From contig CAVXNJ010000011.1 of assembly GCA_963763135.1 (NCBI GenBank), forward strand, positions 133,842 through 197,841: 64,000 nucleotides of DNA, given 5' to 3'. This document shows positions 35,499-44,765 of this stretch, one piece after another. The notes below the pieces were generated by a model, which worked only from the letters and a program-made list of their open reading frames with translations, did no database searches and was not told the origin of the DNA. This DNA is from JANMZO01 sp963763135 (GTDB lineage Bacteria; Actinomycetota; Acidimicrobiia; Acidimicrobiales; JANYDT01). Each line of letters starts with the position of its first letter. Positions within the stretch are counted from its first letter, which is position 1. Both the position numbers and the translations under genes were made by a program.

Positions 35499-37256
35499 GT
35501 GAACGATGAGTCAGACCAGGTTTTGTTCGCACATGGAGAAGGCGACGGGCCCGTAGCACCGGGTACCTTCGGTTTCTCGCGGCGGGCTTTTCTCGCCGGC
35601 GGCGGCGCTCTCGCCATGTCGCTGTGGCGGAGCGAGGGGGCCGATGCGGCCACGTCCACCGCGAAGAAGACGAAGAAGACCGTCGCGAAGGCGGTGCCGA
35701 CCACCACGGCGAAGCCCGCGACTGCACCGAGCACGACCGTGGCCACCACGAAGGCAGCGCCATCCACTCCGGGGGCGCGGCCGGAAGCGAAGACCACCAC
35801 GCTGACCATCGGCGTGCCGTCGCTGCAGGAGGCCTACGTCGACCCCCACTTCGCCGTGGGCGGTCTCGTGTTCCCGCTGCGCTGGGCCATCAGCGAGTTC
35901 CTCTACGCGCAGGACCAGGGTGGCAACTTTGTGCCGAACCTTGCCACCGGCTACACCCTCAGCCCGGACAAGCTCGCTTGGACCTTCAAGCTGCGCTCGG
36001 GCGTGAAGATGCACGACGGCTCCGATTTCACCGCCGCCGACGTGAAGACAGCCGTGGATCGGATCCTGGCGGGCGCGGACTTCACCCATCTGGCGACGTT
36101 CAAGAGCTACGTCACCGGTGCCAGCGTGGTCGATCCGCTCACCGTGAAAATCACCACAAACCGTCCGTACGCAACCCTGGTGTCCGACTCTCCGCCGCCC
36201 ATCCCCACCGGCTACTACAACAAGGTCGGTGACGCGGCGTTCCGCAAGAACCCCATGTCATGCGGCGCGTGGAAGTTCGTCTCCCAGGAATTGAACGCCA
36301 ACGTCAAGTACGAGCGCTTCGAGGAGTACTTCGACCCGAAGCGCAAGCCCAACTGGAAGAAGCTCGTGTACGCCATCGTGCCCGACGAATCCAGCCGGGT
36401 GGCCGGTATCAAGACGGGTGCGCTGGACATTGCCTACGGCATCACGGCGAACACCGCGGCGGGTCTGGACAAGCAGGAGGGCGTTTCCATAGCGGAGATC
36501 CCCAACACGGGCATCGGCTACTGCATGATGCTCGACAACTACACGCCGGGCTCCAACTCGCCGCTCACCAACATCGACGTGCGCCGGGCGCTGCTCATGG
36601 CCATCGACCGCGAAGCCATCGCCAAGGCCATCTACAAGGGCTACGCGCGCGTCGCCACCAGCAATGTGCCGTTGATCATGCTCGGCTTCAACAAGAAGGC
36701 GCAGGCAGTCCCGTACTACCCGGACGAGGCCAAGAAGCTCCTGGCCAAGGCAGGATTCCCGTCGTTCACCGTTGACCTGAACCTGTATTCGTCCACTCCC
36801 ACGCTGCCCGACATCCAGAAGCTGGCCGAGGCAATTGCCGCGTACTGGGGCCAGGTGGGCGTCACGGTGAAGCTCAACGTGGCCGACTCGGCGACGATCC
36901 TTCCGCAGTGGCGCAACAAGACCCTCAAGGGAGCGGGCATCATCGCTGGCCCGATGTTTTTCTACGACGAGCCGTCGCGCCTTGCGTCGTCGTTCTTCTC
37001 ATCGAAAGCCGCGTACTCGACCGTCACGAGCAGCAAGCAGCTCGATGATCTCGTGAACGAGATCAACGAGGAGATGGACCAGGGCGGTCGTGCCATCCTC
37101 GGGCGCCAGCTCCAGGAGTTGCTCGACACGAACCTGTGGGGTCTTCCGCTGGTGACCGTGTCGAGCCTCGTAGCGCTGGGTCCGAACGTGGCGAAGTTCG
37201 AGTCGATGGAGTCCAACTCCTACGCCGGACCTCTCTACTGGGTCGTCGCGAAGTAG
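35499..37256 (+). CDS. ABC transporter solute-binding protein (SBP_bac_5, peptide/opine/nickel type), Tat-exported
   Basis: About 585 residues from the GTG at 35499, chosen for AAGGGGG six bases before it. Residues 28-45 (FSRRAFLAGGGALAMSLW) are a twin-arginine signal. A Thr/Lys/Ala/Pro linker (about 50-90) precedes the binding domain, which has the family run LSPDKLAWTFKLRSGVKMHDGSDFTAADV. No lipobox Cys is present. Tat export suggests folding in the cytoplasm. It heads the five-gene ABC unit and is divergent from the HpaB operon. Confidence 0.85.
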   Translation: MNDESDQVLFAHGEGDGPVAPGTFGFSRRAFLAGGGALAMSLWRSEGADAATSTAKKTKKTVAKAVPTTTAKPATAPSTTVATTKAAPSTPGARPEAKTTTLTIGVPSLQEAYVDPHFAVGGLVFPLRWAISEFLYAQDQGGNFVPNLATGYTLSPDKLAWTFKLRSGVKMHDGSDFTAADVKTAVDRILAGADFTHLATFKSYVTGASVVDPLTVKITTNRPYATLVSDSPPPIPTGYYNKVGDAAFRKNPMSCGAWKFVSQELNANVKYERFEEYFDPKRKPNWKKLVYAIVPDESSRVAGIKTGALDIAYGITANTAAGLDKQEGVSIAEIPNTGIGYCMMLDNYTPGSNSPLTNIDVRRALLMAIDREAIAKAIYKGYARVATSNVPLIMLGFNKKAQAVPYYPDEAKKLLAKAGFPSFTVDLNLYSSTPTLPDIQKLAEAIAAYWGQVGVTVKLNVADSATILPQWRNKTLKGAGIIAGPMFFYDEPSRLASSFFSSKAAYSTVTSSKQLDDLVNEINEEMDQGGRAILGRQLQELLDTNLWGLPLVTVSSLVALGPNVAKFESMESNSYAGPLYWVVAK

Positions 37257-37266
37257 CCGGTAACCA

Positions 37267-38208
37267 GTGAGCCGATACATTGTGAGCCGCCTCCTGCAGG
37301 CGGTCCTGGTGCTGTTCGTAGTGGCAACGGTGGTATTCCTGCTGAGCCGGGCCAGCGGAAACACCGCTGCGCTCATGGCTCCGCCGGATGCCTCTGCGGA
37401 GGTCGTCAAGGAGATCGAGAAGAACCTCGGTCTGGACCGGCCGCTGGTGGTGCAGTACCAGCGGTACATGGGCAAGCTCGTGCGGGGTGATCTCGGCACG
37501 TCGTTCTCGTACCGAACCGACGTCCGCACGCTCCTGGCCACGGCCCTGCCCAGGACGCTCCAACTCGGTGCCGCGGCATTCCTGTTCGCCGCGACCTTCG
37601 GCATCACAATCGGCTCACTGGGCGCCCTGCGACAGGGAAGCGCAGTGGACAGCGTGGGGAAAGGGCTGGCCCTCATCGGTCAGTCCGTTCCCTCGTTCTG
37701 GCTGGGCATGCTCCTCGTGCTCGGCTTCGCAGTGCGACTCCGGTGGTTCCCCCCGTTCGGCCACGGGACCTGGCGCCATCTCATCCTCCCGGCCATCGCG
37801 CTCGGTGCGTACCCGCTCGCATCGCTCACCCGGCTCTCGCGATCCGCAGTGATCGAAGTGCTGCGGAAGGACCACACCCTCTTCGAGAGGTCCAAGGGTG
37901 TGACGCCGGGAAGGCTGCTGCAGCACATCCTGCGGAACGCATCGCTGCCCATCGTCACCTTGGCCGGCATCCAGTTGGGCACCATGTTCTCCGGGGCGGT
38001 CATCGTGGAGACGCTGTTCGCCTGGCCCGGGGTGGGCCAGGTGGCCATCCAGGCCATCAACTCACGTGACTACAACGTCATCCAGGCGGTCGTGATCGTG
38101 AACACGGCGATCTTCGTGGCCATGCTGCTGCTGGTCGACATCCTGTACGTGTTCCTCGATCCGCGGGTGCGTGGCAGCCGCCGCAGCGTCAGCGTGGCGG
38201 GTGCGTGA
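37267..38208 (+). CDS. ABC transporter permease, DppB type
   Basis: 313 residues starting MSRYIVSRLLQAVLVLFVVATVVFLLSRASG, the standard DppB/OppB N-terminus. Six membrane segments; the EAA loop region with TRLSRSAVIEVLRKDHTLFERSKG contacts the ATPase. It starts 10 bp after the binding protein. Confidence 0.9.
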   Translation: MSRYIVSRLLQAVLVLFVVATVVFLLSRASGNTAALMAPPDASAEVVKEIEKNLGLDRPLVVQYQRYMGKLVRGDLGTSFSYRTDVRTLLATALPRTLQLGAAAFLFAATFGITIGSLGALRQGSAVDSVGKGLALIGQSVPSFWLGMLLVLGFAVRLRWFPPFGHGTWRHLILPAIALGAYPLASLTRLSRSAVIEVLRKDHTLFERSKGVTPGRLLQHILRNASLPIVTLAGIQLGTMFSGAVIVETLFAWPGVGQVAIQAINSRDYNVIQAVVIVNTAIFVAMLLLVDILYVFLDPRVRGSRRSVSVAGA

Positions 38209-39107
38209 TGAACGTGTCCTCCGTCAACGATCCGGTTCTCCCCGCGACGGCCAAGCCTCTGGCACGTCGCCGTCGTCGTCGCCCTTCCATCCTGAGATAT
38301 CCGCTGTTCTCGGGGGCCATCCTCGCGGTCTTCGGGTTCGCCGGCACCGTCGGCCCGTTGCTGACGACGCGCAAACCGTCGGACATCGACCTGGTTGCGT
38401 CGCTGCAGCCGCCGGTGGGCTTCGGGGGCACGTGGTCGCATCCTATGGGTACTGATGATCTGGGGCGCGACGTCTTCACCCGCATGGTGCACGGCTCGCG
38501 CATCGCGTTGCTCGTCTCCCTCACCGTCGTGTTGGTGGCGGGCTTCATCGGTCTCACCGTGGCGGTGGTGGCGGGCTTCCGTGGTGGCCGCCTCGATGCG
38601 TTCCTCATGAGAGTCACGGACGCCAGCATGGCGTTCCCGGTGATCCTGCTGGCCATCGTCATCGTCGGCGTGTTCGGGCCGAGCACGCTGAACGTGGTGA
38701 TCATCCTGGCGATGGCGGGATGGCCGAGCTATGCGCGCGTACTGCGTAGTGAGGTGCTGCGGGTGCGTACCCAGGACTTCGTCACCATGGCCCGCACCAT
38801 GGGCGCGTCCAACCGCTGGTCGGTCGTCCGGCACGTCCTTCCCAACATCGCGCCCACACTGCTGGTTCTCGTCAGCCTTCAAGTGGGCACGGCGATCATC
38901 GCCGAGGGGTCGTTGAGCTTCCTCGGCCTCGGTGTGCCGCCACCGGCGCCGTCGTGGGGCGGCATGCTCTCCGACGGCCGACGTTTCCTCGAGCAGGCCT
39001 GGTGGCTTCCGGTTGTGCCGGGCATCGTCTTGAGCCTTACGGTGCTGGCCGCCAACCTGATGGGCGACTGGTTGCGCGTCCACAACGACCCCACGAGCAA
39101 GAGGTAG
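38208..39107 (+). CDS. ABC transporter permease, DppC type
   Basis: 299 residues; the ATG overlaps the previous stop (TGATG), with a GTG at 38205 as an alternative. Typical DppC features: HPMGTDDLGRDVFTRMVHGSRIAL, then an EAA loop (SEVLRVRTQDFVTMARTMGASNRW) and the ending PSWGGMLSDGRRFL. Pairs with the DppB-type permease to form the channel. Confidence 0.9.
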   Translation: MNVSSVNDPVLPATAKPLARRRRRRPSILRYPLFSGAILAVFGFAGTVGPLLTTRKPSDIDLVASLQPPVGFGGTWSHPMGTDDLGRDVFTRMVHGSRIALLVSLTVVLVAGFIGLTVAVVAGFRGGRLDAFLMRVTDASMAFPVILLAIVIVGVFGPSTLNVVIILAMAGWPSYARVLRSEVLRVRTQDFVTMARTMGASNRWSVVRHVLPNIAPTLLVLVSLQVGTAIIAEGSLSFLGLGVPPPAPSWGGMLSDGRRFLEQAWWLPVVPGIVLSLTVLAANLMGDWLRVHNDPTSKR

Positions 39108-39110
39108 GCC

Positions 39111-40109
39111 ATGCTCGACGTCAAGAACCTCCATGCCGTGTACTACGGCCAACGGAACGCTCCCGTGCCCGCGGTGCGCGGCATCGACCTAAGTATTGCC
39201 GCCGGCTCGGCACTCGCGCTCGTCGGCGAGTCGGGCAGCGGCAAGAGCACGGCTGCACTCGCCATCATGCGGCTCGTGCGCCACCCTATCGGTGACGTCA
39301 CGCAAGGTCAGGTGCTGCTCGACGGGGCCGATCTCCTGGCCATGCGGCAGCAGCAGATGCGGCGGGTGCTGCGTCATGACATCGGCTATGTCCCCCAGGA
39401 CCCCACCACTGCGCTCGATCCGCTCTACACCGTGCGTTCGCAGATCCTGGAATCATCGGAGCCCGGTACCAGAGCCGAGCGCGTCAGCGCGGCGGTCGCC
39501 CTGCTGGAACGACTCGGTGTCGGCGATGCCCAGCATCGCCTCACCAGCTACCCGCATGAGTTTTCGGGTGGCATGCGCCAGCGCGTGGCCATAGCCATCG
39601 CTTTGTCGAAGAACCCCAAACTGCTGATCGCCGACGAGCCCACCACGGCGCTCGACGTGACCACCCAGCTGGGTATCCTTCGGCTCCTCGACGAACTCCG
39701 GCGCGAACGCGGTCTGGCCATGCTGTTCGTGACCCACGACCTGGCCGTGGCCCGTCTGGTGTGCCAGAACGTCGCCGTGATGTACGGAGGGATCGTGGTG
39801 GAGTCAGGTCCCATCGACACGGTGCTCAGCACGCCCCTGCATCCCTACACGCAGGCCCTCCTCGACTCGGCGGCCGACCGTGCTCCGGCGCGCACCCGCC
39901 TCAGGGCGATCCCCGGATCACCGCCGCCACTGACCGCTCTGCCGCCAGGATGCCCGTTCGCTCCGCGTTGTCCTGTGGCAACGCCCGAGTGCGAAGCCGT
40001 GGTCCCGGTGGTTGAACGGCACGGGTCCGTCGATGTGAGATGCATACGGCCGGGGGCTGCCGCCGGCGCCATGCTGTCGCAGTCCCGGGCCGAAGCGGTG
40101 GTCCGATGA
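39111..40109 (+). CDS. ABC transporter ATP-binding protein, DppD type
   Basis: 332 residues. Walker A GESGSGKS, signature FSGGMRQRVAIA, Walker B KLLIADEPTTALD, and H-loop THD are complete. A C-terminal Cys cluster (GCPFAPRCPVATPEC) is typical of oligopeptide ATPases, where it can bind an iron-sulfur cluster. It starts three bases after the permease stop. Confidence 0.9.
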   Translation: MLDVKNLHAVYYGQRNAPVPAVRGIDLSIAAGSALALVGESGSGKSTAALAIMRLVRHPIGDVTQGQVLLDGADLLAMRQQQMRRVLRHDIGYVPQDPTTALDPLYTVRSQILESSEPGTRAERVSAAVALLERLGVGDAQHRLTSYPHEFSGGMRQRVAIAIALSKNPKLLIADEPTTALDVTTQLGILRLLDELRRERGLAMLFVTHDLAVARLVCQNVAVMYGGIVVESGPIDTVLSTPLHPYTQALLDSAADRAPARTRLRAIPGSPPPLTALPPGCPFAPRCPVATPECEAVVPVVERHGSVDVRCIRPGAAAGAMLSQSRAEAVVR

Positions 40110-41125
40110 GTGCGGTCCACGGGGCCCCGGTTGATCAACGGGTCGTTCTCTCCGCGAAGCAGCTGACGAAGATCTATCCAGCGCCGGGCGGAGGCACGGT
40201 TCACGCTCTCGCCGACGTGGACGTGAGTGTCCTCCGTGGGCGCACGCTCGGTCTCGTGGGTGAATCGGGCAGCGGCAAGACCACCCTCACGCGCATGCTG
40301 CTCGCTCTGGAGAAACCGACGTCGGGAACGGTGAGCGTCGACGGGCAGAGTATCGCCGACCTCGGCGCCGACGATATGCGCGCATATCGACGGCGGGTGG
40401 CGGCGGTGTTCCAGAACCCGTACAGCTCGCTGGATCCCCGCATGCACATCTGGGACATCGTCACCGAACAGCAGGCCATCGACCGCACCGCCAACAAGCG
40501 TGAACGCCGGGCGCGGGCCGAGGAGCTGCTGGATCTCGTCGGCATCAGGTCCGAGTTGGCCGCCCGCTATCCCCACGAGCTCTCAGGTGGCCAACGGCAG
40601 CGGATCGCCATCGCCCGAGCGATATCCCAGGATCCCGACGTGATCATCCTGGACGAGCCGCTGTCCGCGCTCGACGTGTCGGTCAGTGCTCAGATCGTGA
40701 ACCTCCTGCTGGACCTGCAGGAACGCATCGGTGTCACGTATGTGTTCGTCGGACACGACCTGCGACTGGTGCGTCACCTCTGCCATGACGTGGCCGTCAT
40801 GTACCGCGGACGAATCGTGGAGCAGGGTCCGGCCGACGAGGTGCTGGACGCACCCACCCACCACTACACGGACGCCCTCGCCGAGGCGTCAGCGCTGCGA
40901 GCGCTGGCCCCGGTGGACGATGCCGACACGGCACCCACTCTGCTCGGTGCCGGCGCAGGGTGCGCATACCGCAACCGCTGCCCCGCGGCAGACGGGCAAT
41001 GTGGTGCCGAGGATCCCCCCGCAGTCGTTATCGGCGCCCGGTCCGTCCGCTGTTTCCATCCCCTCGACCCGACCAGGAGCACCAATGTCTTCAGCACCGA
41101 CAACGTCAGGAGCACCAATGTCTGA
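40106..41125 (+). CDS. ABC transporter ATP-binding protein, DppF type
   Basis: 339 residues from the ATG at 40106, overlapping the DppD stop (ATGA). Walker A GESGSGKT, signature LSGGQRQRIAIA, Walker B VIILDEPLSALD, and H-loop GHD. The C-terminal Cys motif (AGCAYRNRCPAADGQCG) is present. The tail ends with STNV repeats created by a 17-bp DNA duplication that also carries the next gene's start. Confidence 0.9.
   Translation: MSAVHGAPVDQRVVLSAKQLTKIYPAPGGGTVHALADVDVSVLRGRTLGLVGESGSGKTTLTRMLLALEKPTSGTVSVDGQSIADLGADDMRAYRRRVAAVFQNPYSSLDPRMHIWDIVTEQQAIDRTANKRERRARAEELLDLVGIRSELAARYPHELSGGQRQRIAIARAISQDPDVIILDEPLSALDVSVSAQIVNLLLDLQERIGVTYVFVGHDLRLVRHLCHDVAVMYRGRIVEQGPADEVLDAPTHHYTDALAEASALRALAPVDDADTAPTLLGAGAGCAYRNRCPAADGQCGAEDPPAVVIGARSVRCFHPLDPTRSTNVFSTDNVRSTNV
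41074..41123 (+). repeat. 17-bp direct repeat carrying a ribosome site and start codon
   Basis: CAGGAGCACCAATGTCT occurs at 41074-41090 and 41107-41123. Both copies contain AGGAGC plus ATG, and the two ATGs (41085, 41118) are in the same frame, so the next gene has two equivalent starts 11 codons apart. Confidence 0.9.
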
Positions 41126-42065
41126 GGTGCGTTTCGACAACCGCGTGACCGAGCTGCTGGGGGTGGAGATCCCCATCCTGTCAGCGCCGATGGGATGGAT
41201 CGCACAGCCAGCCCTGGTCGCGGCGGTGTCGGCCAGCGGTGCCATGGGCATGATCCCGGGCTCCATGGGCACCCCGGTGGTGCGCGACCACATCCGTCAG
41301 GTCCGCGACCTCACCGAGAAGCCCTTCGGGGTCAACCTGCCCATCGCATTCCTCAAGGACCAGTCGATCATCGAACTTCTGGTCAACGAGGGGGTCCGCT
41401 TCGTGACGACGTCCGCTGGCTCGCCCGACGCGTTCACCAGCCGCCTGCGCGACGCGGGACTTACCGTGTTCCATGTGGTGCCCAGCCTGAAGGCCGCCCG
41501 CAAGGCCGTCGATGCCGGCGTGCACGGGCTGGTCGTGGAGGGCAGCGAGGGTGCTGGGTTCAAGAGCCCGCGGGACGTGGCCTCGATGGTCCTGCTGCCG
41601 CAGGTGACCGCCAACGTCGACGTGCCGGTCATCGCTGCCGGAGGCATGGCCGACGGTGCATCCATGGCCGCGGCGTTCGCTCTCGGCGCCGAAGGGGTCC
41701 AGATGGGCACACGAATGGTGGCCACCGTCGAGTCGGGCGTGCACGACAATATGAAGCGGGCCGTCGTCGAGGCCGACGAGACGGCGACCATGCTGATCAA
41801 CCAGCACAACGGCCGTCCTGTGCGGGTGCTGCGCACCGGTTCCACGGCACCGTTCGAGTTGGCCACGGAGGGCAATCCGATGGCGCTGCTGGAGCGGATA
41901 GCCGAGCTGTACGAAGGGGGAGACCTCGATGCGTCGCTTCCCCAACTGGGACAGGTGGCGGGGCGGATCGCGTCGGTCGAGAAGGCCGCGGTGGTGGTGC
42001 AGACCACCGTCGACGAGTTCGCATCGGTGCTGGCACGTTTGGCCCTAAAGTATTACGTTCGATGA
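41118..42065 (+). CDS. Nitronate monooxygenase / enoyl reductase-like FMN protein (NPD family)
   Basis: 315 residues from 41118 (or 326 from 41085). Family motifs: IPILSAPMGWIAQPALVAAVSASGAMGMIPG, EGSEGAGFKSP, VPVIAAGGMADGASMAAAFALGAEGVQMGTRM. This is the FMN TIM-barrel of nitronate monooxygenases, which also includes FabK reductases. Oxidation of a nitronate or reduction of an enoyl thioester are both possible. It overlaps the DppF-type gene and TetR gene at either end, so belongs to the ABC operon. Confidence 0.8.
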   Translation: MSEVRFDNRVTELLGVEIPILSAPMGWIAQPALVAAVSASGAMGMIPGSMGTPVVRDHIRQVRDLTEKPFGVNLPIAFLKDQSIIELLVNEGVRFVTTSAGSPDAFTSRLRDAGLTVFHVVPSLKAARKAVDAGVHGLVVEGSEGAGFKSPRDVASMVLLPQVTANVDVPVIAAGGMADGASMAAAFALGAEGVQMGTRMVATVESGVHDNMKRAVVEADETATMLINQHNGRPVRVLRTGSTAPFELATEGNPMALLERIAELYEGGDLDASLPQLGQVAGRIASVEKAAVVVQTTVDEFASVLARLALKYYVR

Positions 42066-42899
42066 CCGATAGGCCACGTACCCCCCGCCCTCGGACCTCG
42101 ACGAGCACGGCTTCGAAGAGCACTGCCCGGACGAGCACCGCCCGGATGAGCACTGCCCGGATGAGCACCGCCGCTGAGGCGGCGTCTGCCGCTGCTCCGA
42201 AGAGCAAGGCGCGCAAGTCGGCCAAGCGTGCGCCCTCAACGTACGCGGTCGAGCGCGAGGAGGAGATCCTCAACGCCGCCGCAGAGATCTTCTTCCGCAA
42301 GGGGTACGGAGCCACCAGCATGCAGGACATCGCCACGGCGGTCGGCATGTTCAAGGGCTCGCTGTACTACTACTTCGCGTCGAAGGAAGACCTGCTTTAC
42401 TCCATCTCGCGGGCCATCCACGAGAGCGCCGCGGCCAATATGGACGCCGCCGAACGGACCGCCGGTTCCGCCGAGGACCGACTGCGTGCGCTGGCACTTG
42501 GCCACATGCGGACGCTCCCCGGTCGGCGCGGCGTGGATCTCGGTCTTTTACTCGGAGTACAAGCACCTCACCGGTCCCCGGCGCACGGAGATCGGCGCGG
42601 TTCGGCGCCGCTACGAGGCGTTCGTTCAGGAGCTCATCCGCCAAGGCCAGGCCGGTGGCGCGTTCTGTCCGGACCGCGACCCCGTCGTGATGGCCACCGC
42701 GGTGCTGACACTTCTCAACAGCAGCACCCTGTGGTCGGCCAACATCCACACCGAGACGTTCAGCGCCGCGTACGCCGAATTCGCGCTGGCCGGCCTCAAG
42801 TGCGATCACGTGCATTCCGGGAAGCGGGCTGCATCCGCGGCCACGCGGTCCGTCACGCAACGTGTATCGAAGCGGGCATCGTCGCTGACGTCCAGTTGA
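42062..42899 (+). pseudogene. TetR-family regulator with repeat linker, frameshifted
   Basis: The ATG overlaps the previous stop (ATGA). A 60-residue Ser/Thr/Ala/Arg/Lys linker is followed by a TetR HTH (REEEILNAAAEIFFRKGYGATSMQDIATAVGMFKGSLYYYFASKEDLL). The frame fails at GHMRTLPG; removing one base near 42,521 gives AAWISVFYSEYKHLTGPRRTEIGAVRRRYEAFVQEL and the C-terminal domain to 42,899. Full length about 279 residues. It is the probable regulator of the HpaB/ABC cluster. Confidence 0.75.
42118..42172 (+). repeat. 15-bp tandem repeat in the TetR linker
   Basis: About 3.7 copies of GAGCAC(T/C)GCCCGGA(C/T), encoding START-STARM-STARM-STA. The low-complexity linker precedes the DNA-binding domain. 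Confidence 0.85.
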
Positions 42900-42992
42900 G
42901 TCCGACGTCGTCGGGGTGCAGCGAGCGCCAATCGACCTCGCTATGCGCCCGGAGCGGGCCTTACTGGTCTCACGCGCCGCTCGGCCAAGGGT

Positions 42993-43403
42993 CTACGAGT
43001 TGAGGACTGCGATCGCCTCGATCTCCACCAGCAGATCCGGCTCGGCCAGGGCGGAGACGCCGATCAGGGTGATGGTCTTCGTCGTGTCGATTCCGAGTGT
43101 GATCGCTGCCCGCCTGACGCCTTCGCCATATGCCGGTAGCTTCTCGGGGCTGAGGTCGACGACGTAGACCGTGAGCTTTGCGATGTCAGCGAACGTCCCG
43201 CCGGCTGCCTCGACGCAAGTGTTGACGTTCGTGATGGCTTGTTCGACCTGCGCGGCCAGATCGTTGGCTCCGACCGGCGTGCCTCCGGCGTCTCTGGCGA
43301 CTTGGCCGGAAAGAAACACCAGTTTCGACCCGGTGGCGATGGCGACCTGGCGGTAACGATCAGGGTTCGGGACACCGGCGGGATTTAGCAGTTCGATCGT
43401 CAT
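42993..43403 (-). CDS. RidA/YjgF-family enamine/imine deaminase
   Basis: 136 residues from the ATG at 43403 (TAGGAGCAACG upstream). Motifs: YRQVAIATGSKLVFLSGQVARDAGGTPVGANDLAAQVEQAITNV, then FADIAKLTVYVVDL and the end LVEIEAIAVL. The catalytic Arg position of archetypal RidA (near the C-terminus, R-x-x-V-E) is not conserved, so it may belong to a sibling subgroup with another activity. Confidence 0.75.
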   Translation of the reverse strand: MTIELLNPAGVPNPDRYRQVAIATGSKLVFLSGQVARDAGGTPVGANDLAAQVEQAITNVNTCVEAAGGTFADIAKLTVYVVDLSPEKLPAYGEGVRRAAITLGIDTTKTITLIGVSALAEPDLLVEIEAIAVLNS

Positions 43404-43916
43404 GACGTTGCTCCTAGCAGTTGGTGGGATCACCGTAGCTTCGGCAACGCTGGACCGGCGTCCGCTGTTGGCAGGCGGACAGTCATTTTGTGCGGGTGCA
43501 CCTGGTGGCAGCCAGGTCAGCTGGACTGCACGTTTCGAAAGGCTCGGGGAATGATTCCCCCGACCCTGCCCGCGCGTTTGCTCTCGGTTGAGTTCGCGGG
43601 GAAGAATTGGGTGGAAGAGCAACATGACGGCTACGGACGCTCGTTGGTCGACGGAACAGGTTGCCAAGTTTCACCGGTGACCGCGATGGGTACCAGGACC
43701 TCGGAACGAACTCATGGAGACGCATGGCTTGGACCGCTCAAGCCAATGAGGCCGCTCAGAAAGCTCTCGCACCGCTCGCGTTACTCGAGAGTGTCTGGCC
43801 CGGGGACAGAATCGTCCCGTACGGGCCCATCGAACACGAACCAAGGCCGCGTGGAGGGGTCGATGGCTGCTGCTCAAAGGACCGACCGACGCAGGCTCAC
43901 GATTAGGAATTCTCAG
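43404..43916. other. Intergenic region with a possible decayed small gene
   Basis: About 510 bp. From 43,624 a frame reads MTATDARWSTEQVAKFH and, after a one-base shift, continues GDRDGYQDLGTNSWRRMAWTAQANEAAQKALAPLALLE to about 43,906. It looks protein-like in composition, but no family is recognised. I list it as a possibility only. Confidence 0.25.
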
Positions 43917-44615
43917 ATGACCGACAACACTCTCGTCGCTGCCTCCGAACTGGCAGCGAAGAACCCGACGACCTTTCCGAATGAGAGCACCGCGTATCGC
44001 AGGGCACGCAATGCTCTACTGGCTGAAGAGATCGAGCTTCGCCGTCACCTGTGGCGCGTCGCCGAGCAACGACGTGATCTGCCACCGGGCGGGCAGATCG
44101 CTCAGGACTATTCGTTCGAGGGCAAGAACGGAGCCGTGACGCTGTCCGAACTCTTTGGTGATCACGACACACTCATCGTCTACTCGATGATGTATGGCCC
44201 TGAGCGCGACGAGGGGTGTCCAATGTGTTCATCGATGCTCGACGCCTGGGATGGGGAAGCCCGACACATCCAAAAACGCGGAGCGCTGGCTGTGGTGGCC
44301 CGCTCACCGATCGGACGGATCGTCGACTACGCCGCCAAACGAGACTGGACCGGCTTGTCGTTCTACTCGGATCCAAGCGGCGACTATACGAACGACTACG
44401 TCGGCGAACGCGATGCAGACTCACCCGCCTACACGGTGTTCCAGAAGGACCCCGACGGCACCGTCCGTCACTTCTACAGCGGCGAAGGCACTTCCGAGAT
44501 GGCCGATCCCGGTCAGGACCCGCATTCAGCACCGGACATGAACCCGCTTTGGGTACTCCTCGACACCACCCCCAAAGGGCGCGGCACCGATTGGTATCCG
44601 GCACTCGACGATTGA
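43917..44615 (+). CDS. DUF899 thioredoxin-like protein
   Basis: 232 residues from the ATG at 43917. The DUF899 pattern is strong: EELRRHLWRVAEQRRDLPPGG-like start, YSFEG, LSELFGDHDTLIVYSMMYGPERDEGCPMCSSMLDAWDG with CPMC as the thioredoxin-type site, and a late NPLWVLLDTTPKGRGTDWYP. The family is cytosolic and thioredoxin-like with unknown reaction. It stands alone. Confidence 0.8.
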   Translation: MTDNTLVAASELAAKNPTTFPNESTAYRRARNALLAEEIELRRHLWRVAEQRRDLPPGGQIAQDYSFEGKNGAVTLSELFGDHDTLIVYSMMYGPERDEGCPMCSSMLDAWDGEARHIQKRGALAVVARSPIGRIVDYAAKRDWTGLSFYSDPSGDYTNDYVGERDADSPAYTVFQKDPDGTVRHFYSGEGTSEMADPGQDPHSAPDMNPLWVLLDTTPKGRGTDWYPALDD

Positions 44616-44765
44616 GGTTCCCTGAGTCGCAAGGAGCACAAGCGGAGGGGACTTCAAAAACCGCGACGTGGTTGCCGTCGGGCTACGTGGTGATCCCAGT
44701 CGAGCCCTCGCCGCACAGGGGGAGCGTCGTCTCGATGTGTGGGGTCTAGGTGCTAGTTGGCCGGG

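Noticed and set aside
41195..43003. 602-residue plus-strand frame across the nitronate monooxygenase-like and TetR genes
   Set aside because: Its first part is an out-of-frame reading of the FMN enzyme; only the stretch from 42062 is real and belongs to the TetR gene.
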